Assembly: GCA_012267605.1 (NCBI GenBank)
Contig: JAAXGF010000396.1
Location: forward strand, 1 to 13,157
DNA from: Alphaproteobacteria bacterium
GTDB lineage: Bacteria; Pseudomonadota; Alphaproteobacteria; JAAXGF01
Direction: 5' to 3'
DNA: 13,157 bases
The translations under genes were made by a program, and so were the position numbers. The notes under the pieces are model-generated. The model searched no databases and had not been told where the DNA came from. It saw only the letters and a list, made by a program, of their open reading frames with translations. Positions within the stretch are counted from its first letter, which is position 1. Each line of letters starts with the position of its first letter. Shown in pieces: positions 5,918 through 12,190 of the stretch.

Positions 5918-8176
5918 TTAGAGAACAAATTGTTCAGCTTCGTAACTACAGGCACCAAGTTGGTCGTCATAGCTGGAACTCCAGAAAAACATGGATTCGT
6001 CCTTGAGCAGCGGAGTGATGACGCCGGTGCTTCGAGCCTGCTGAAATTCCGACTGATAGAGATTGATCGTGAAGCGCTGACACTTGCGGGCAAGGTCAGC
6101 GGTAAGGTGCTGTTGATGGCGAATTCTTTCGATAAGGTCTCTGCCACCTTCATACGGCACGAGGACAGCCCGTGTTCCATCGTCAATCAGTTGGCAGGCT
6201 TTGGCAGCAGTGGGAAAATCGAAGTCCTTGCTGGCTTGGTAGGCGCGATCTTTGTTTGCCGAATCGGGGCCGAGAACTTCGTAGAGTTGTGCGAAATAGT
6301 GCCGATAGGTTTCCGGCTGGTGCAGCGGCGCATCCGGGCATTCGGCGAGGAACGATTCTGTTTCTTGGGCAGCGGTCTTATAAGTGCCACGGGGCATGCT
6401 GCCCGAAGGCGGTGTGAATACGGTAACAGGCCCGGACTCGAAGTGGCCTTCGCGATTGCAGCGGCCAGCGGTCTGGATGATGGAGTCCAGCGGGCCGAGG
6501 GCACGATAGGCAATAGGGAAATCTACGTCCACTCCTGCTTCAATGAGTTGGGTCGAAATGAGCCGGCAGATTTTGCTCCCTTCAAGTCGTTGGCGAATGA
6601 CTGCCAGCTTGTCCGAACGATGCGCTGCACACATGGCTGCTGAAAGGTGGAAGCGGCCCTTCTCGGGCAGTAGTTGGAACAACTCGGCGGCTTGAGCACG
6701 TGTGTTGACGACACAAAGGACGCGGTTGTGCTGGCTGATTTCGCTAGCAATCTCCTGCCAGTCATCCGGAGAATCCTCGGGGTTGCGGATGGTAATGGTA
6801 GTTCGCTTGAGTGTTTCAGCCATTGCACCCGGTCGGCTTGAAATTTCTCGGGGCTGCCAGCCGTTATCAATCGCCTTCGCTGCAGTTCCGAATGCAGGCT
6901 GAGTGGCGGTGCAAAAAACGGCCGTAACACCGTAATCGCGGGTGAGGCAGTTCACCGCGGAAAGGAGGGAAGGCACCGAGTGCGTCGGTAGGGTCTGAAC
7001 TTCATCGAAAATGACCACTGAGCGGGCGATGTTGTGGAGCTTGCGGCAGCGGGACGGTCTATGCGCGAAGAGGCTTTCAAAGAACTGCACGGAAGTAGTC
7101 ACGACGAGGGGGGATGCCCAATTCTCCGCCGTCAGACGCGCCCGGCGGATTCGAGCCTCTTCCGCATCTCTACCAAGGTCGGAACCTGATTCTCCCCATG
7201 CAACAGCGCTGTGGTGTTCGAGCACGTAATCCGGTCCAAAGATCGGTTTGAAGAGTTCGCGATATACTTTGGCGGTCTGTTCTATAATACTGGTAAAGGG
7301 AATGACGACTATGATACGCCGAAAGCGATCATGGGAGGTGCCCGGCAAACTGGCGTTATGCCGACAACAGTGCTTTAGCGCGAAGGCCAGCGACGCAAGC
7401 GTTTTACCGCTGCCAGTCGGCGCAGTAAGGGAAAACAGTCCGGGTTCCATTTCTGCCGCCCCAAGACAGTCCGTCAGTAGTTGTCGTCGTGCTTGGTTGA
7501 CTTGCCCATCTGTAGAAAGGCCGTGGAGAAATTTCATAACAGCTTCAAAGGCTGTGTCTTCGGCAAGCGATGGAACGCTCCGTGATTCGGCCCGTTCGGA
7601 GTCGAAGTGGTTTTCAGTGTCCAGAAAATCTGCATCCACCAGACAACTGAACAACATGCGCGTTCGCAGTGCCTCAGCGAACGACATTTCCGAAGCACTT
7701 GGAAAGGGACCAAGCGAAATGGCATCATTGTTGGCGCGAGCAAGCAGTTCATTCACCGATTCTTCGTGACCAGTTTCCAACACGACGCCGTTACCCACCT
7801 GAAAATCCCTCATCGAATTTTTTAGCGAGCGTTTGAACTCATCAGAGATGAAGGCAGGCATTCCCGTGTGGTGTCCGTCAATGGCGAACGGCAAGCGGAT
7901 ATTCCTCTTTTGAAATGCGGCGAAGGCACCATGGACCCAATGGTTGATTCCGTGTACGGAAGGATCTTCAAGGCGCTGCTGGAAGCGTTTCCCGTACTTC
8001 CCGAGGTCATGCAGCAAACCAGCAAGGTGCGCTTCATCTGACAACCCAAAGGGAGCAGCGAATTCCCGAGCCTTGTCCGCCACGTTTCGCAAATGCTCGG
8101 ATAACGGTTGCCAACGCGATTTATTCGGATCGCGTTCGCCAGTAGCCGTTTCGGCTGTGTGGGCGTAGTAGTTCAT
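5918..8176 (-). CDS. cas3: CRISPR-associated helicase-nuclease Cas3
   Basis: Cas3 is recruited by a fully formed Cascade R-loop, then nicks and unwinds the target. The N-terminal HD nuclease is complete: EHL (His28), LLHDLGKYGKRFQ with His56-Asp57, the HWVHG histidines and GHHTG (102-103). The SF2 helicase follows with APTGSGKT (252-259), DEVQ (391-394), the CTATQPA motif and QTAGRCNREG (568-577). The frame could open at 8257, but I chose the ATG at 8176 (MNYYAHTAE, 752 residues). Cas3 proteins usually begin there, and the upstream ATG lies before the predicted transcription start. No clear ribosome site precedes it. It is separated from cas5 by 253 bp and has its own promoter. Confidence 0.95.
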   Translation of the reverse strand: MNYYAHTAETATGERDPNKSRWQPLSEHLRNVADKAREFAAPFGLSDEAHLAGLLHDLGKYGKRFQQRLEDPSVHGINHWVHGAFAAFQKRNIRLPFAIDGHHTGMPAFISDEFKRSLKNSMRDFQVGNGVVLETGHEESVNELLARANNDAISLGPFPSASEMSFAEALRTRMLFSCLVDADFLDTENHFDSERAESRSVPSLAEDTAFEAVMKFLHGLSTDGQVNQARRQLLTDCLGAAEMEPGLFSLTAPTGSGKTLASLAFALKHCCRHNASLPGTSHDRFRRIIVVIPFTSIIEQTAKVYRELFKPIFGPDYVLEHHSAVAWGESGSDLGRDAEEARIRRARLTAENWASPLVVTTSVQFFESLFAHRPSRCRKLHNIARSVVIFDEVQTLPTHSVPSLLSAVNCLTRDYGVTAVFCTATQPAFGTAAKAIDNGWQPREISSRPGAMAETLKRTTITIRNPEDSPDDWQEIASEISQHNRVLCVVNTRAQAAELFQLLPEKGRFHLSAAMCAAHRSDKLAVIRQRLEGSKICRLISTQLIEAGVDVDFPIAYRALGPLDSIIQTAGRCNREGHFESGPVTVFTPPSGSMPRGTYKTAAQETESFLAECPDAPLHQPETYRHYFAQLYEVLGPDSANKDRAYQASKDFDFPTAAKACQLIDDGTRAVLVPYEGGRDLIERIRHQQHLTADLARKCQRFTINLYQSEFQQARSTGVITPLLKDESMFFWSSSYDDQLGACSYEAEQFVL

Positions 8177-8257
8177 ATAGCAGATGGATACTTCAGCGTC
8201 GGATGAACCCAAAACGGTGCATATCTCTCCGATCGGTCTCACCGCTATCTTACACAT

Positions 8258-8286
8258 ATCATAGTGAAACTTTGTTCACTATGCAA
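8258..8286 (-). promoter_or_regulatory. Promoter of cas3
   Basis: On the minus strand TTGCAT (8286-8281), 17 bp, TATGAT (8263-8258). The -10 has one mismatch and the spacing is ideal. The start would be near 8251, leaving about 75 nt of leader before the ATG at 8176. The whole -35/-10 spacer is occupied by a perfect inverted repeat. Confidence 0.6.
8260..8283. promoter_or_regulatory. Palindromic operator in the cas3 promoter
   Basis: CATAGTGAA (8260-8268), 6 bp ACTTTG, TTCACTATG (8275-8283): perfect 9-bp arms. It spans the region between and partly over the -35 and -10 boxes, where a dimeric repressor would block polymerase. The core TGAAACTTTGTT recurs exactly, in inverted orientation, at 8406-8417. 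The regulator is unknown. The palindrome does not resemble the one in front of the WYL regulator. Confidence 0.6.
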
Positions 8287-8359
8287 GGTACTGTCGCGCC
8301 GCGCTGGCCAGCCCCAACAGGAACAGAATCACCAGCGCCAATACCACGTATTCTATCAC
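8279..8359 (-). CDS. Possible 26-residue single-pass membrane peptide upstream of cas3
   Basis: A GTG start at 8359-8357 is preceded by GGGAGA at 6 nt and gives a 26-residue peptide: MIEYVV, a hydrophobic segment LALVILFLLGLAS long enough to span a membrane, then a basic tail AARQYLA. The frame is open further upstream (ATG at 8467), but that part is not convincing and lacks a ribosome site. The stop codon lies inside the cas3 operator. It could be a small membrane protein or a toxin-like peptide, but no family is recognised. Confidence 0.4.
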   Translation of the reverse strand: MIEYVVLALVILFLLGLASAARQYLA

Positions 8360-8405
8360 GACCAATCTCCCAAAGTGAGTAGGATCTACCTTTTCCGATT
8401 TGCAA

Positions 8406-8417
8406 AACAAAGTTTCA
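8406..8417 (-). promoter_or_regulatory. Second copy of the cas3 operator core
   Basis: On the minus strand TGAAACTTTGTT, 12 bases identical to the core of the cas3 palindrome, about 50 bp before the GTG of the small membrane peptide. The outer right arm has decayed (TTTTGC). It may be a weaker site for the same regulator. Confidence 0.35.
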
Positions 8418-8560
8418 GTCGTTGTCTTGATAGCGGTTGATTTGCCAGTGGCGTGCACGAAATACATCGAAAAAAGTTGCTGTTTTTTTCAGTTGGCTAT
8501 ATTCTATTCAGCGACCAGAATGGGCCGGCGTCAGCCGACTCGGGACAATGTCCCTGGCCG

Positions 8561-8770
8561 CTATTTTTTCGCCGTACATTCGACAAACGCTGCCCCTTCC
8601 AGCCCGCAAATGGGAGATGAAGTCGGGTTCCCTGTGGCGTTCGGACCGGGTGCGGCCACGGTTTTCACCGCCGTGTTGTTTTTGGCCGAAATATCGACCA
8701 GGGGGCGCACGTCGAGGTGCCGGACTTGTGGGCCGGCACGTGAATAGAACGCGGACGGAACCACCGGCAT
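8561..8770 (-). CDS. Hypothetical 69-residue protein
   Basis: The frame starts with ATG 8 nt after the stop of the frameshifted gene upstream. Codon third positions are rich in G and C over most of its length, as in real genes nearby. The product has no membrane segment and no motif I recognise. A middle segment rich in Ala, Pro, Asn and Thr is followed by two cysteines near the end. No ribosome site is visible, so it would need coupling to the upstream gene, or it could be a remnant of a longer gene. Confidence 0.25.
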   Translation of the reverse strand: MPVVPSAFYSRAGPQVRHLDVRPLVDISAKNNTAVKTVAAPGPNATGNPTSSPICGLEGAAFVECTAKK

Positions 8771-8778
8771 TGCAGCGG

Positions 8779-9229
8779 CTAATCTTGTGCGGGATTGGCT
8801 TTCTCGACGGCATTCCTCGCGGCGCGGCGGGCCTCCCCGGCGGCATCCCTAACCGCGTTTCTGGCGGCCCTTTGGGCTTTGTAGGCGGCATCGAGTTTCA
8901 TCCTAGCGTCTTCATATATCTTCAGAGCGAACTGGTAGCTCTTTCCGGCCGCCGCAACCTGTCTTTCCCGGTCCGCTTCGTAAATCGCCCGGGCGTTTGT
9001 AAATCTCCCTGGCGTCACTCCGTTCCCGGTGCCAAGGTACCGAATCCCATTTGTCCCAAGCCGCAGATTTGTCTCTGCGGGCGGCAAGATGTTCGTACAG
9101 GGCGACGCTCCATGCGATTTCCCAGGCGTCGCGTTCGGTTCTTGCCGCTTTTGGCGCTTCGTTTTCGACTGCGGCCGCGTCGATTGCAAGCGTGGTGATG
9201 GCTAAGGCGACGTATCGGGCTGCGCTCAT
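8779..9229 (-). pseudogene. Frameshifted gene for a secreted Ala-rich helical protein
   Basis: Two overlapping frames make one protein. The first begins with ATG at 9229, with AGGAG upstream and a weak export-signal-like start MSAARYVALAITTLAIDAAA. It continues through an acidic/basic helical region to SDAREIYK. The second frame takes over near 9004 with ARAIYEADRERQVAAAGKSY and runs through Ala/Arg-rich helices (ARRAARNAVEKANPAQD) to TAG at 8781-8779. Skipping one base in the ACGCCCGGGCG stretch joins them and leaves similar EIYK/AIYE segments side by side. The joined protein would be about 149 residues, possibly a periplasmic coiled-coil. Family and function are unknown. A sequencing error is an alternative to true decay. 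Confidence 0.5.
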
Positions 9230-9717
9230 TATGGTCTTTTCTCCTGGCTGTGGTTTTGTGGCGTGTTTTCGGAACAGCAGTTCTCCTGTCGGATTGTCTT
9301 CTACCTCGACGTGCCCGAACTATGGCGAAATATCGTGCACCATGCAAGCTATTGTCGCGCTGCCGCAAAATTTCCAGGCCAGTATCCAATAGCGACCGGA
9401 AGTTTGGTCCTATTGCTTGCGCCGTTTGCAGCCACAACCTCCCGTAACGGATCGGCCCTTGCTTTTGCCGGGCCGGATTTGCATGTGTCGCAAAATGCGA
9501 CGACGAGGCGAGAAGACCGGACAGCAGTGGACAGCTATCACCGGTCAACCAAAGGCGAAAAAGCCGATCAATCTATGTCAGCACTTTAAGTGGACGGATC
9601 AACAGGGGCGCGATGCGGGCGGGACGCCCGCGCTCCCAGGGAAGCAAGAGAACCACCGCACACCCCAAACCTCGCGCTGGCGTTGCTCAATGTAGTAGGG
9701 GCGACCGGCCGGTTGCC
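9230..9717. other. Gene-free stretch with two repeats
   Basis: The long frames here show no protein-like composition, ribosome sites or recognisable motifs on either strand. The only structured parts are a hairpin at 9615-9631 and the start of a dispersed palindrome at 9696, both listed separately. Confidence 0.5.
9615..9631. repeat. GC-rich hairpin repeat, copy 1
   Basis: GCGGGCG-GGA-CGCCCGC, a perfect 7-bp stem. A related hairpin with compensating changes in the stem occurs at 11462-11480. In both places a copy of the GACCGGCCGGT palindrome follows. Confidence 0.5.
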
Positions 9718-9720
9718 CTA
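9696..9720. repeat. Dispersed GACCGGCCGGTC palindrome, copy 1
   Basis: TAGGGGCGACCGGCCGG followed by TTGCCCTA, an imperfect palindrome of about 25 bp. The same unit occurs at 11490-11518 and at the right window edge. Such units are intergenic mobile or REP-like repeats in several environmental phyla. Confidence 0.7.
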
Positions 9721-9810
9721 CGGTCTACGCGCATAAGTCGGCTTACAGTCATCAATGGCCAGCATCTGGTAGGCGGCCAGCCAGTGGAGGATTTCGGTTG
9801 CCGAATTTTC

Positions 9811-9819
9811 TGTTATAAC
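9811..9819 (+). promoter_or_regulatory. Extended -10 promoter before the toxin-antitoxin remnants
   Basis: TGTTATAAC carries an extended -10 (TG-T-TATAAC). No good -35 is present, as is normal for this type. The start would be near 9826, about 57 nt before the 53-codon frame at 9883. Confidence 0.35.
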
Positions 9820-9882
9820 GTACAATGAACCTCCGATGGGGTTCAACATATCATACCTCACTGACGACAACGAGCGTTCCCG

Positions 9883-10044
9883 ATGAAGCCTTCCGTTCCG
9901 TTTGAAAAACACCATTTCGAATTCCTCAGCCATGCGGAACGCGCTCGTACCTACCTCGAGGTGGTGCTGGAGAAATACGCCAGAGACCAGGACAAATCGG
10001 CCCTTCTGCTGGCGCTCAAGGATGTGGCCTCGGCACGAAATTGA
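9883..10044 (+). pseudogene. Truncated HI1420-like addiction-module antidote
   Basis: A 53-residue frame, starting with ATG and ending in TGA at 10042. The segment ARTYLEVVLEKYARDQDKSA followed by LLLALKDVASAR resembles the N-terminal half of the HI1420-type antidote proteins (pattern AYLEAALEE...ALLALRDVAEARG). In that family a Gly-led helix-turn-helix half of about 45 residues follows. Here the frame stops at ARN, so the DNA-binding half is missing. No RelE-like toxin partner is seen upstream. The call is from remembered family pattern. The frame is short but reads as coding. Confidence 0.5.
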
Positions 10045-10057
10045 AAGGGAGTTTTCC

Positions 10058-10258
10058 ATGCTCAACACTACTTTGGGGATTGTGAAAGACGGCAAGATCG
10101 AAACTTTGGAGCGAATTGCGTTGCCCGAATGAAAAAGGGTATTGGTAACGATCTTGCCCGATGACGATATGTTCTGGCAGGAAGCCAGCCGGAAAACCCT
10201 GAAGCAGATCTGGTACAATAATGAGGACGATGTCGATGTCCGACACCTTGACGAATGA
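10058..10258 (+). pseudogene. Antitoxin gene of a MazF/PemK-type module, interrupted by an in-frame TGA
   Basis: The ATG at 10058 with AAGGGAG upstream opens MLNTTLGIVKDGKIETLERI followed by ALPE. A TGA (10130-10132) then interrupts, and the same frame continues KRVLVTILPDDDMFWQEASR, KTLKQIWYNNEDDV and ends at TGA 10256-10258. Antitoxins of this family have PEGxKVLVT at this point, so the TGA replaces a Gly codon (GGA to TGA, one base). The length without the stop, 66 residues, is normal. Unless the stop is read through, the protein is a 24-residue stub. It sits 13 nt behind the truncated antidote. Confidence 0.6.
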
Positions 10259-10320
10259 TATCGTGCTCGTTCGATAGAAAGATCAGACGACGTTGGTTGC
10301 ATCTCTGCGAAGTTGGCTGA
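10248..10320 (+). pseudogene. Remnant of a MazF/PemK-like toxin start
   Basis: Overlapping the end of the antitoxin gene, TTG at 10248 opens (M)TNDIVLVR, the usual beginning of MazF/PemK-type toxins (DIVLVPFPF). A TAG at 10275-10277 ends it after nine codons. The rest of the toxin is missing before the WYL gene end at 10324. The remaining 40 bases could be the tail of the same gene after a deletion, but this is not shown. Confidence 0.35.
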
Positions 10321-10323
10321 ACC

Positions 10324-11295
10324 TTAGATAGATTCCGATTCATACATCTTCCCCGCCGCGATCATATCCTCGGCGATCTTCGTTCTCAGTTCCTCCGGAG
10401 CCAGCACCTCGCACTCCGGCCCCCAGCTTCGAATCCAGGGTTTCATCTCGAGCGTGTGTTTCACCCTGAGCCGCATCCTGCACCCGCCGTCCGGCTCGTC
10501 CGTCACGTCCACCACGCCCGGCCAGTCCGATTCACGCACGCGGTACGCGACCTTCCCTGAAAACCGAAGTACGACGTCCACGACTTCATTGCCGCCCATG
10601 ATGCCCCACGAGTGCTCGAGGAATTCGTACGGATCGAATCCATCCCTCATCTTGAATTTCGTCTCCAGCAACGTCGCCCGTTCAATGCGCTCCACTTTGA
10701 ACTCTCGAATGGCCTGCCGCAAATGGTCGTATCCGATGACGTAGCTGGCGTATCCCACGGGCGAGGGCTCTATGAAGTGGGGATCGATCGTACGTTCCGT
10801 GGTTTCGCCGGTTTGCGGGTTGTGGTAGACCATCCGCACCTGCTTGCGTTCGGACCAGGCGCGGGTGAGCGTTTCCAGAACGCGGATGTGATCTCGATCC
10901 GGCCTGCGCTTGTCGGCAACCGCGGCCGTTCGATTGATGTGTTCGCCGATGGACTCCGGCATGGCGCTCGCGAGCTTTTCGAGTGCAGACACGACGTGCG
11001 GATTGTGTTCGTCGCTGTGCGCGGAGAGCAGGCGCGCGGCCAGGTAGAGCGCCAGGGCTTCGTGCAGATTGACCCGTACGGTGGTCAGATATCGTTCCTT
11101 CAGCACACCGAACCGCCCGTCATCCTCCCATATCGGCGACCCCGACTCGCCCAGCGACTGAATGTCCCGGTACACCGTACTTCGGTGTACGCCGAATCGC
11201 GAAGCAATTTCCGTCGCCTTCCTGCCGCCTGACGATTGATAGAGATAGGTCTCGATCGCCTTGAGGCGTTCGGCGCGGGTCATCGTTCGTTCCAT
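10324..11295 (-). CDS. WYL-domain transcriptional regulator with DeoR-type HTH (YafY-like)
   Basis: A 323-residue regulator of normal length for the family. The N-terminal winged helix-turn-helix (about 5-60) contains RKATEIASRFGVHRSTVYRD. A WYL domain follows, in which the family motif reads GYASYVIGYDHLRQAIREFK, so the Trp-Tyr-Leu is here Ser-Tyr-Val. A C-terminal WCX part (about 235-323) ends the protein. The ATG at 11295 was chosen because GGAGG precedes it at 7 nt. The frame stays open to 11451, but that extension is not regulator-like. WYL proteins sense nucleic-acid ligands and often control CRISPR-Cas and other defence loci. This one is 2 kb from cas3 with decayed genes between, so a link is possible but unproven. 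Confidence 0.9.
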   Translation of the reverse strand: MERTMTRAERLKAIETYLYQSSGGRKATEIASRFGVHRSTVYRDIQSLGESGSPIWEDDGRFGVLKERYLTTVRVNLHEALALYLAARLLSAHSDEHNPHVVSALEKLASAMPESIGEHINRTAAVADKRRPDRDHIRVLETLTRAWSERKQVRMVYHNPQTGETTERTIDPHFIEPSPVGYASYVIGYDHLRQAIREFKVERIERATLLETKFKMRDGFDPYEFLEHSWGIMGGNEVVDVVLRFSGKVAYRVRESDWPGVVDVTDEPDGGCRMRLRVKHTLEMKPWIRSWGPECEVLAPEELRTKIAEDMIAAGKMYESESI

Positions 11296-11329
11296 CCGGA
11301 ATCCTCCGACTTCGACAAGGTAATACACA

Positions 11330-11352
11330 TTTGTCGCAGCTATTGCGACAAA
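11330..11352. promoter_or_regulatory. Palindromic operator upstream of the WYL regulator
   Basis: TTTGTCGCA-GCTAT-TGCGACAAA, perfect 9-bp arms with a 5-bp centre, about 35-57 bp before the ATG. A third half-site CGACAA lies at 11313-11318. A weak promoter on the minus strand (TTGTCG 11351-11346, 18 bp, TGTATT 11327-11322) has its -35 and spacer inside the palindrome. This is the expected arrangement for autorepression. Confidence 0.6.
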
Positions 11353-11461
11353 ATGGAGAAAGCTCTCAGCTATCAGCAGTAAGTTGTCAGCCAGAAGCAA
11401 AAAACAAAATGCCAGTCGGTCGACATCAGCGCCGTGAGGTGGGAGGATCAATGCGGCGCGG

Positions 11462-11480
11462 CGAGGGCGGGATGCCCTCG
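11462..11480. repeat. GC-rich hairpin repeat, copy 2
   Basis: CGAGGGC-GGGAT-GCCCTCG, a perfect 7-bp stem. The loop region matches the hairpin at 9615-9631 while the stem differs by paired changes, which suggests a conserved structure. Confidence 0.5.
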
Positions 11481-11489
11481 GTCCGGGTG

Positions 11490-11518
11490 GTAGGGGCCGA
11501 CCGGCCGGTCGCCCCTAC
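11490..11518. repeat. Dispersed GACCGGCCGGTC palindrome, copy 2
   Basis: GTAGGGGC, one extra C, GACCGGCCGGTC, GCCCCTAC: a near-perfect 29-bp palindrome. Its flanks are better preserved than those of the copy at 9696-9720. Confidence 0.7.
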
Positions 11519-11740
11519 ACGCCTGAGGCGCCTGTCCGATAGATTGTGCGGTTTCCACAGGACCCGGCGTTTGTCCGGACACCGAAGTTTCGGCCTGACT
11601 TACGTGGGCAGACAGGAATGTCCGCCCCACCCTCACACCGGCTTCCTCATCGGCGGCGCCTGCCATTGTGCGGGCCGGGCCACGATTGACTCGCTGCTAA
11701 TCGTGGCAATTCACGCATTATTTCAGTGCGTCGCTGAACT

Positions 11741-11780
11741 CCCCCTCTCCCCCTGGGAGAGAGGGTCGGGGGGTGAGGGC
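11741..11780. repeat. C/G-rich CCCTCTCCCCCTGGGAGAGAGGG hairpin-type repeat
   Basis: CCCTCTCCC and GGGAGAGAGGG pair around a short loop, followed by TCGGGGGGTGAGGGC. Segments of this type recur between genes in many GC-rich bacteria. It lies just after the YbjQ-like gene and could end its transcript, but it has no T-run. Confidence 0.5.
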
Positions 11781-11790
11781 CTCGCGCCGG

Positions 11791-12108
11791 TCAGTCCGTC
11801 AACACGGCCGTTCCGCTGACCGATACCATGAGCATGCTGCCATCCCCAACGACTTCGTAGTCCAGGTCGATGCCTACGACGGCGTTGGCGCCCTCCTGCC
11901 GGGCGGCTTCTTCCATTTCCGAAAATGCGATCTCGCGGGCCTGCTTCAGTTCCTTCTCATACGCGGCGGACCGTCCGCCCACGATGTCGCGAATGCCGGC
12001 GAAGAAATCCTTGAAGATGTTCGCGCCCAGAATGGCCTCGCCGGTGACGATGCCCCTGTAATCACGGATGGTCTTGCCTTCGATACCGGGTGTGGTGGTC
12101 ATAATCAT
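11791..12108 (-). CDS. ybjQ: YbjQ/UPF0145 family protein
   Basis: A 105-residue protein of normal family length. It shows the conserved order TTTPGIEGK, IVTGEAILGANIFKDFFAGI, RDIVGGRSAAYEKELKQARE, then EMEEAARQEGANAVVGIDLD and a final strand MLMVSVSGTAV. UPF0145 proteins form ring-shaped pentamers and have been called heavy-metal-binding, but no firm cellular role is known. The ATG has a perfect AGGAGG site at 7 nt. It lies 82 nt after the metallo-hydrolase gene and may be co-transcribed with it. Confidence 0.9.
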   Translation of the reverse strand: MIMTTTPGIEGKTIRDYRGIVTGEAILGANIFKDFFAGIRDIVGGRSAAYEKELKQAREIAFSEMEEAARQEGANAVVGIDLDYEVVGDGSMLMVSVSGTAVLTD

Positions 12109-12190
12109 CGGTGTGCCTCCTGATATCAGATGGGCGTTTGGTACCGGATTCCGTGGTCCGGTATACGGTGTCGGACGAACCTTCCAAGGC

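Larger units (their letters stand above)
11353..11790. other. Gene-free, repeat-rich stretch
   Basis: I find no credible gene here. At about 11362-11400 is a low-complexity AGCTCTCAGCTATCAGCAG-type segment of a kind found between genes in many bacteria. It is followed by the hairpins and palindromes listed separately, and by an imperfect hairpin at 11606-11627 (GGGCAGACAGGAATGTCCGCCC type). Confidence 0.6.

Noticed and set aside
8176..8257. Starting cas3 at the ATG at 8257
   Set aside because: That ATG lies upstream of the predicted transcription start, has no ribosome site, and adds 27 residues absent from the usual MNYYAH-type Cas3 start.
8281..9370. Similarity between ATGCAAGGTACTGTCGCGC (8281) and ATGCAAGCTATTGTCGCGC (9342)
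   Set aside because: 17 of 19 matches, but it does not extend to either side. One such pair is about what chance gives when all positions of a 13-kb window are compared.
9718..9849. A 43-codon minus-strand frame beginning MLNPIGGSLYVITENSA with GAGG upstream
   Set aside because: It looks mildly protein-like, but it overlaps the extended -10 promoter and leader of the toxin-antitoxin remnants on the other strand and matches no family I know.
8258..11352. Idea that the WYL regulator binds the cas3 operator
   Set aside because: The palindrome at its own promoter (TTTGTCGCA...TGCGACAAA) shares no half-site with the cas3 palindrome (CATAGTGAA...TTCACTATG), so the sequence gives no support.
12130..12170. 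Inverted repeat TACCGGA/TCCGGTA after the metallo-hydrolase gene as a terminator
   Set aside because: It can form a 7-bp stem, but no T-run follows in either direction, and the YbjQ gene downstream may be co-transcribed.
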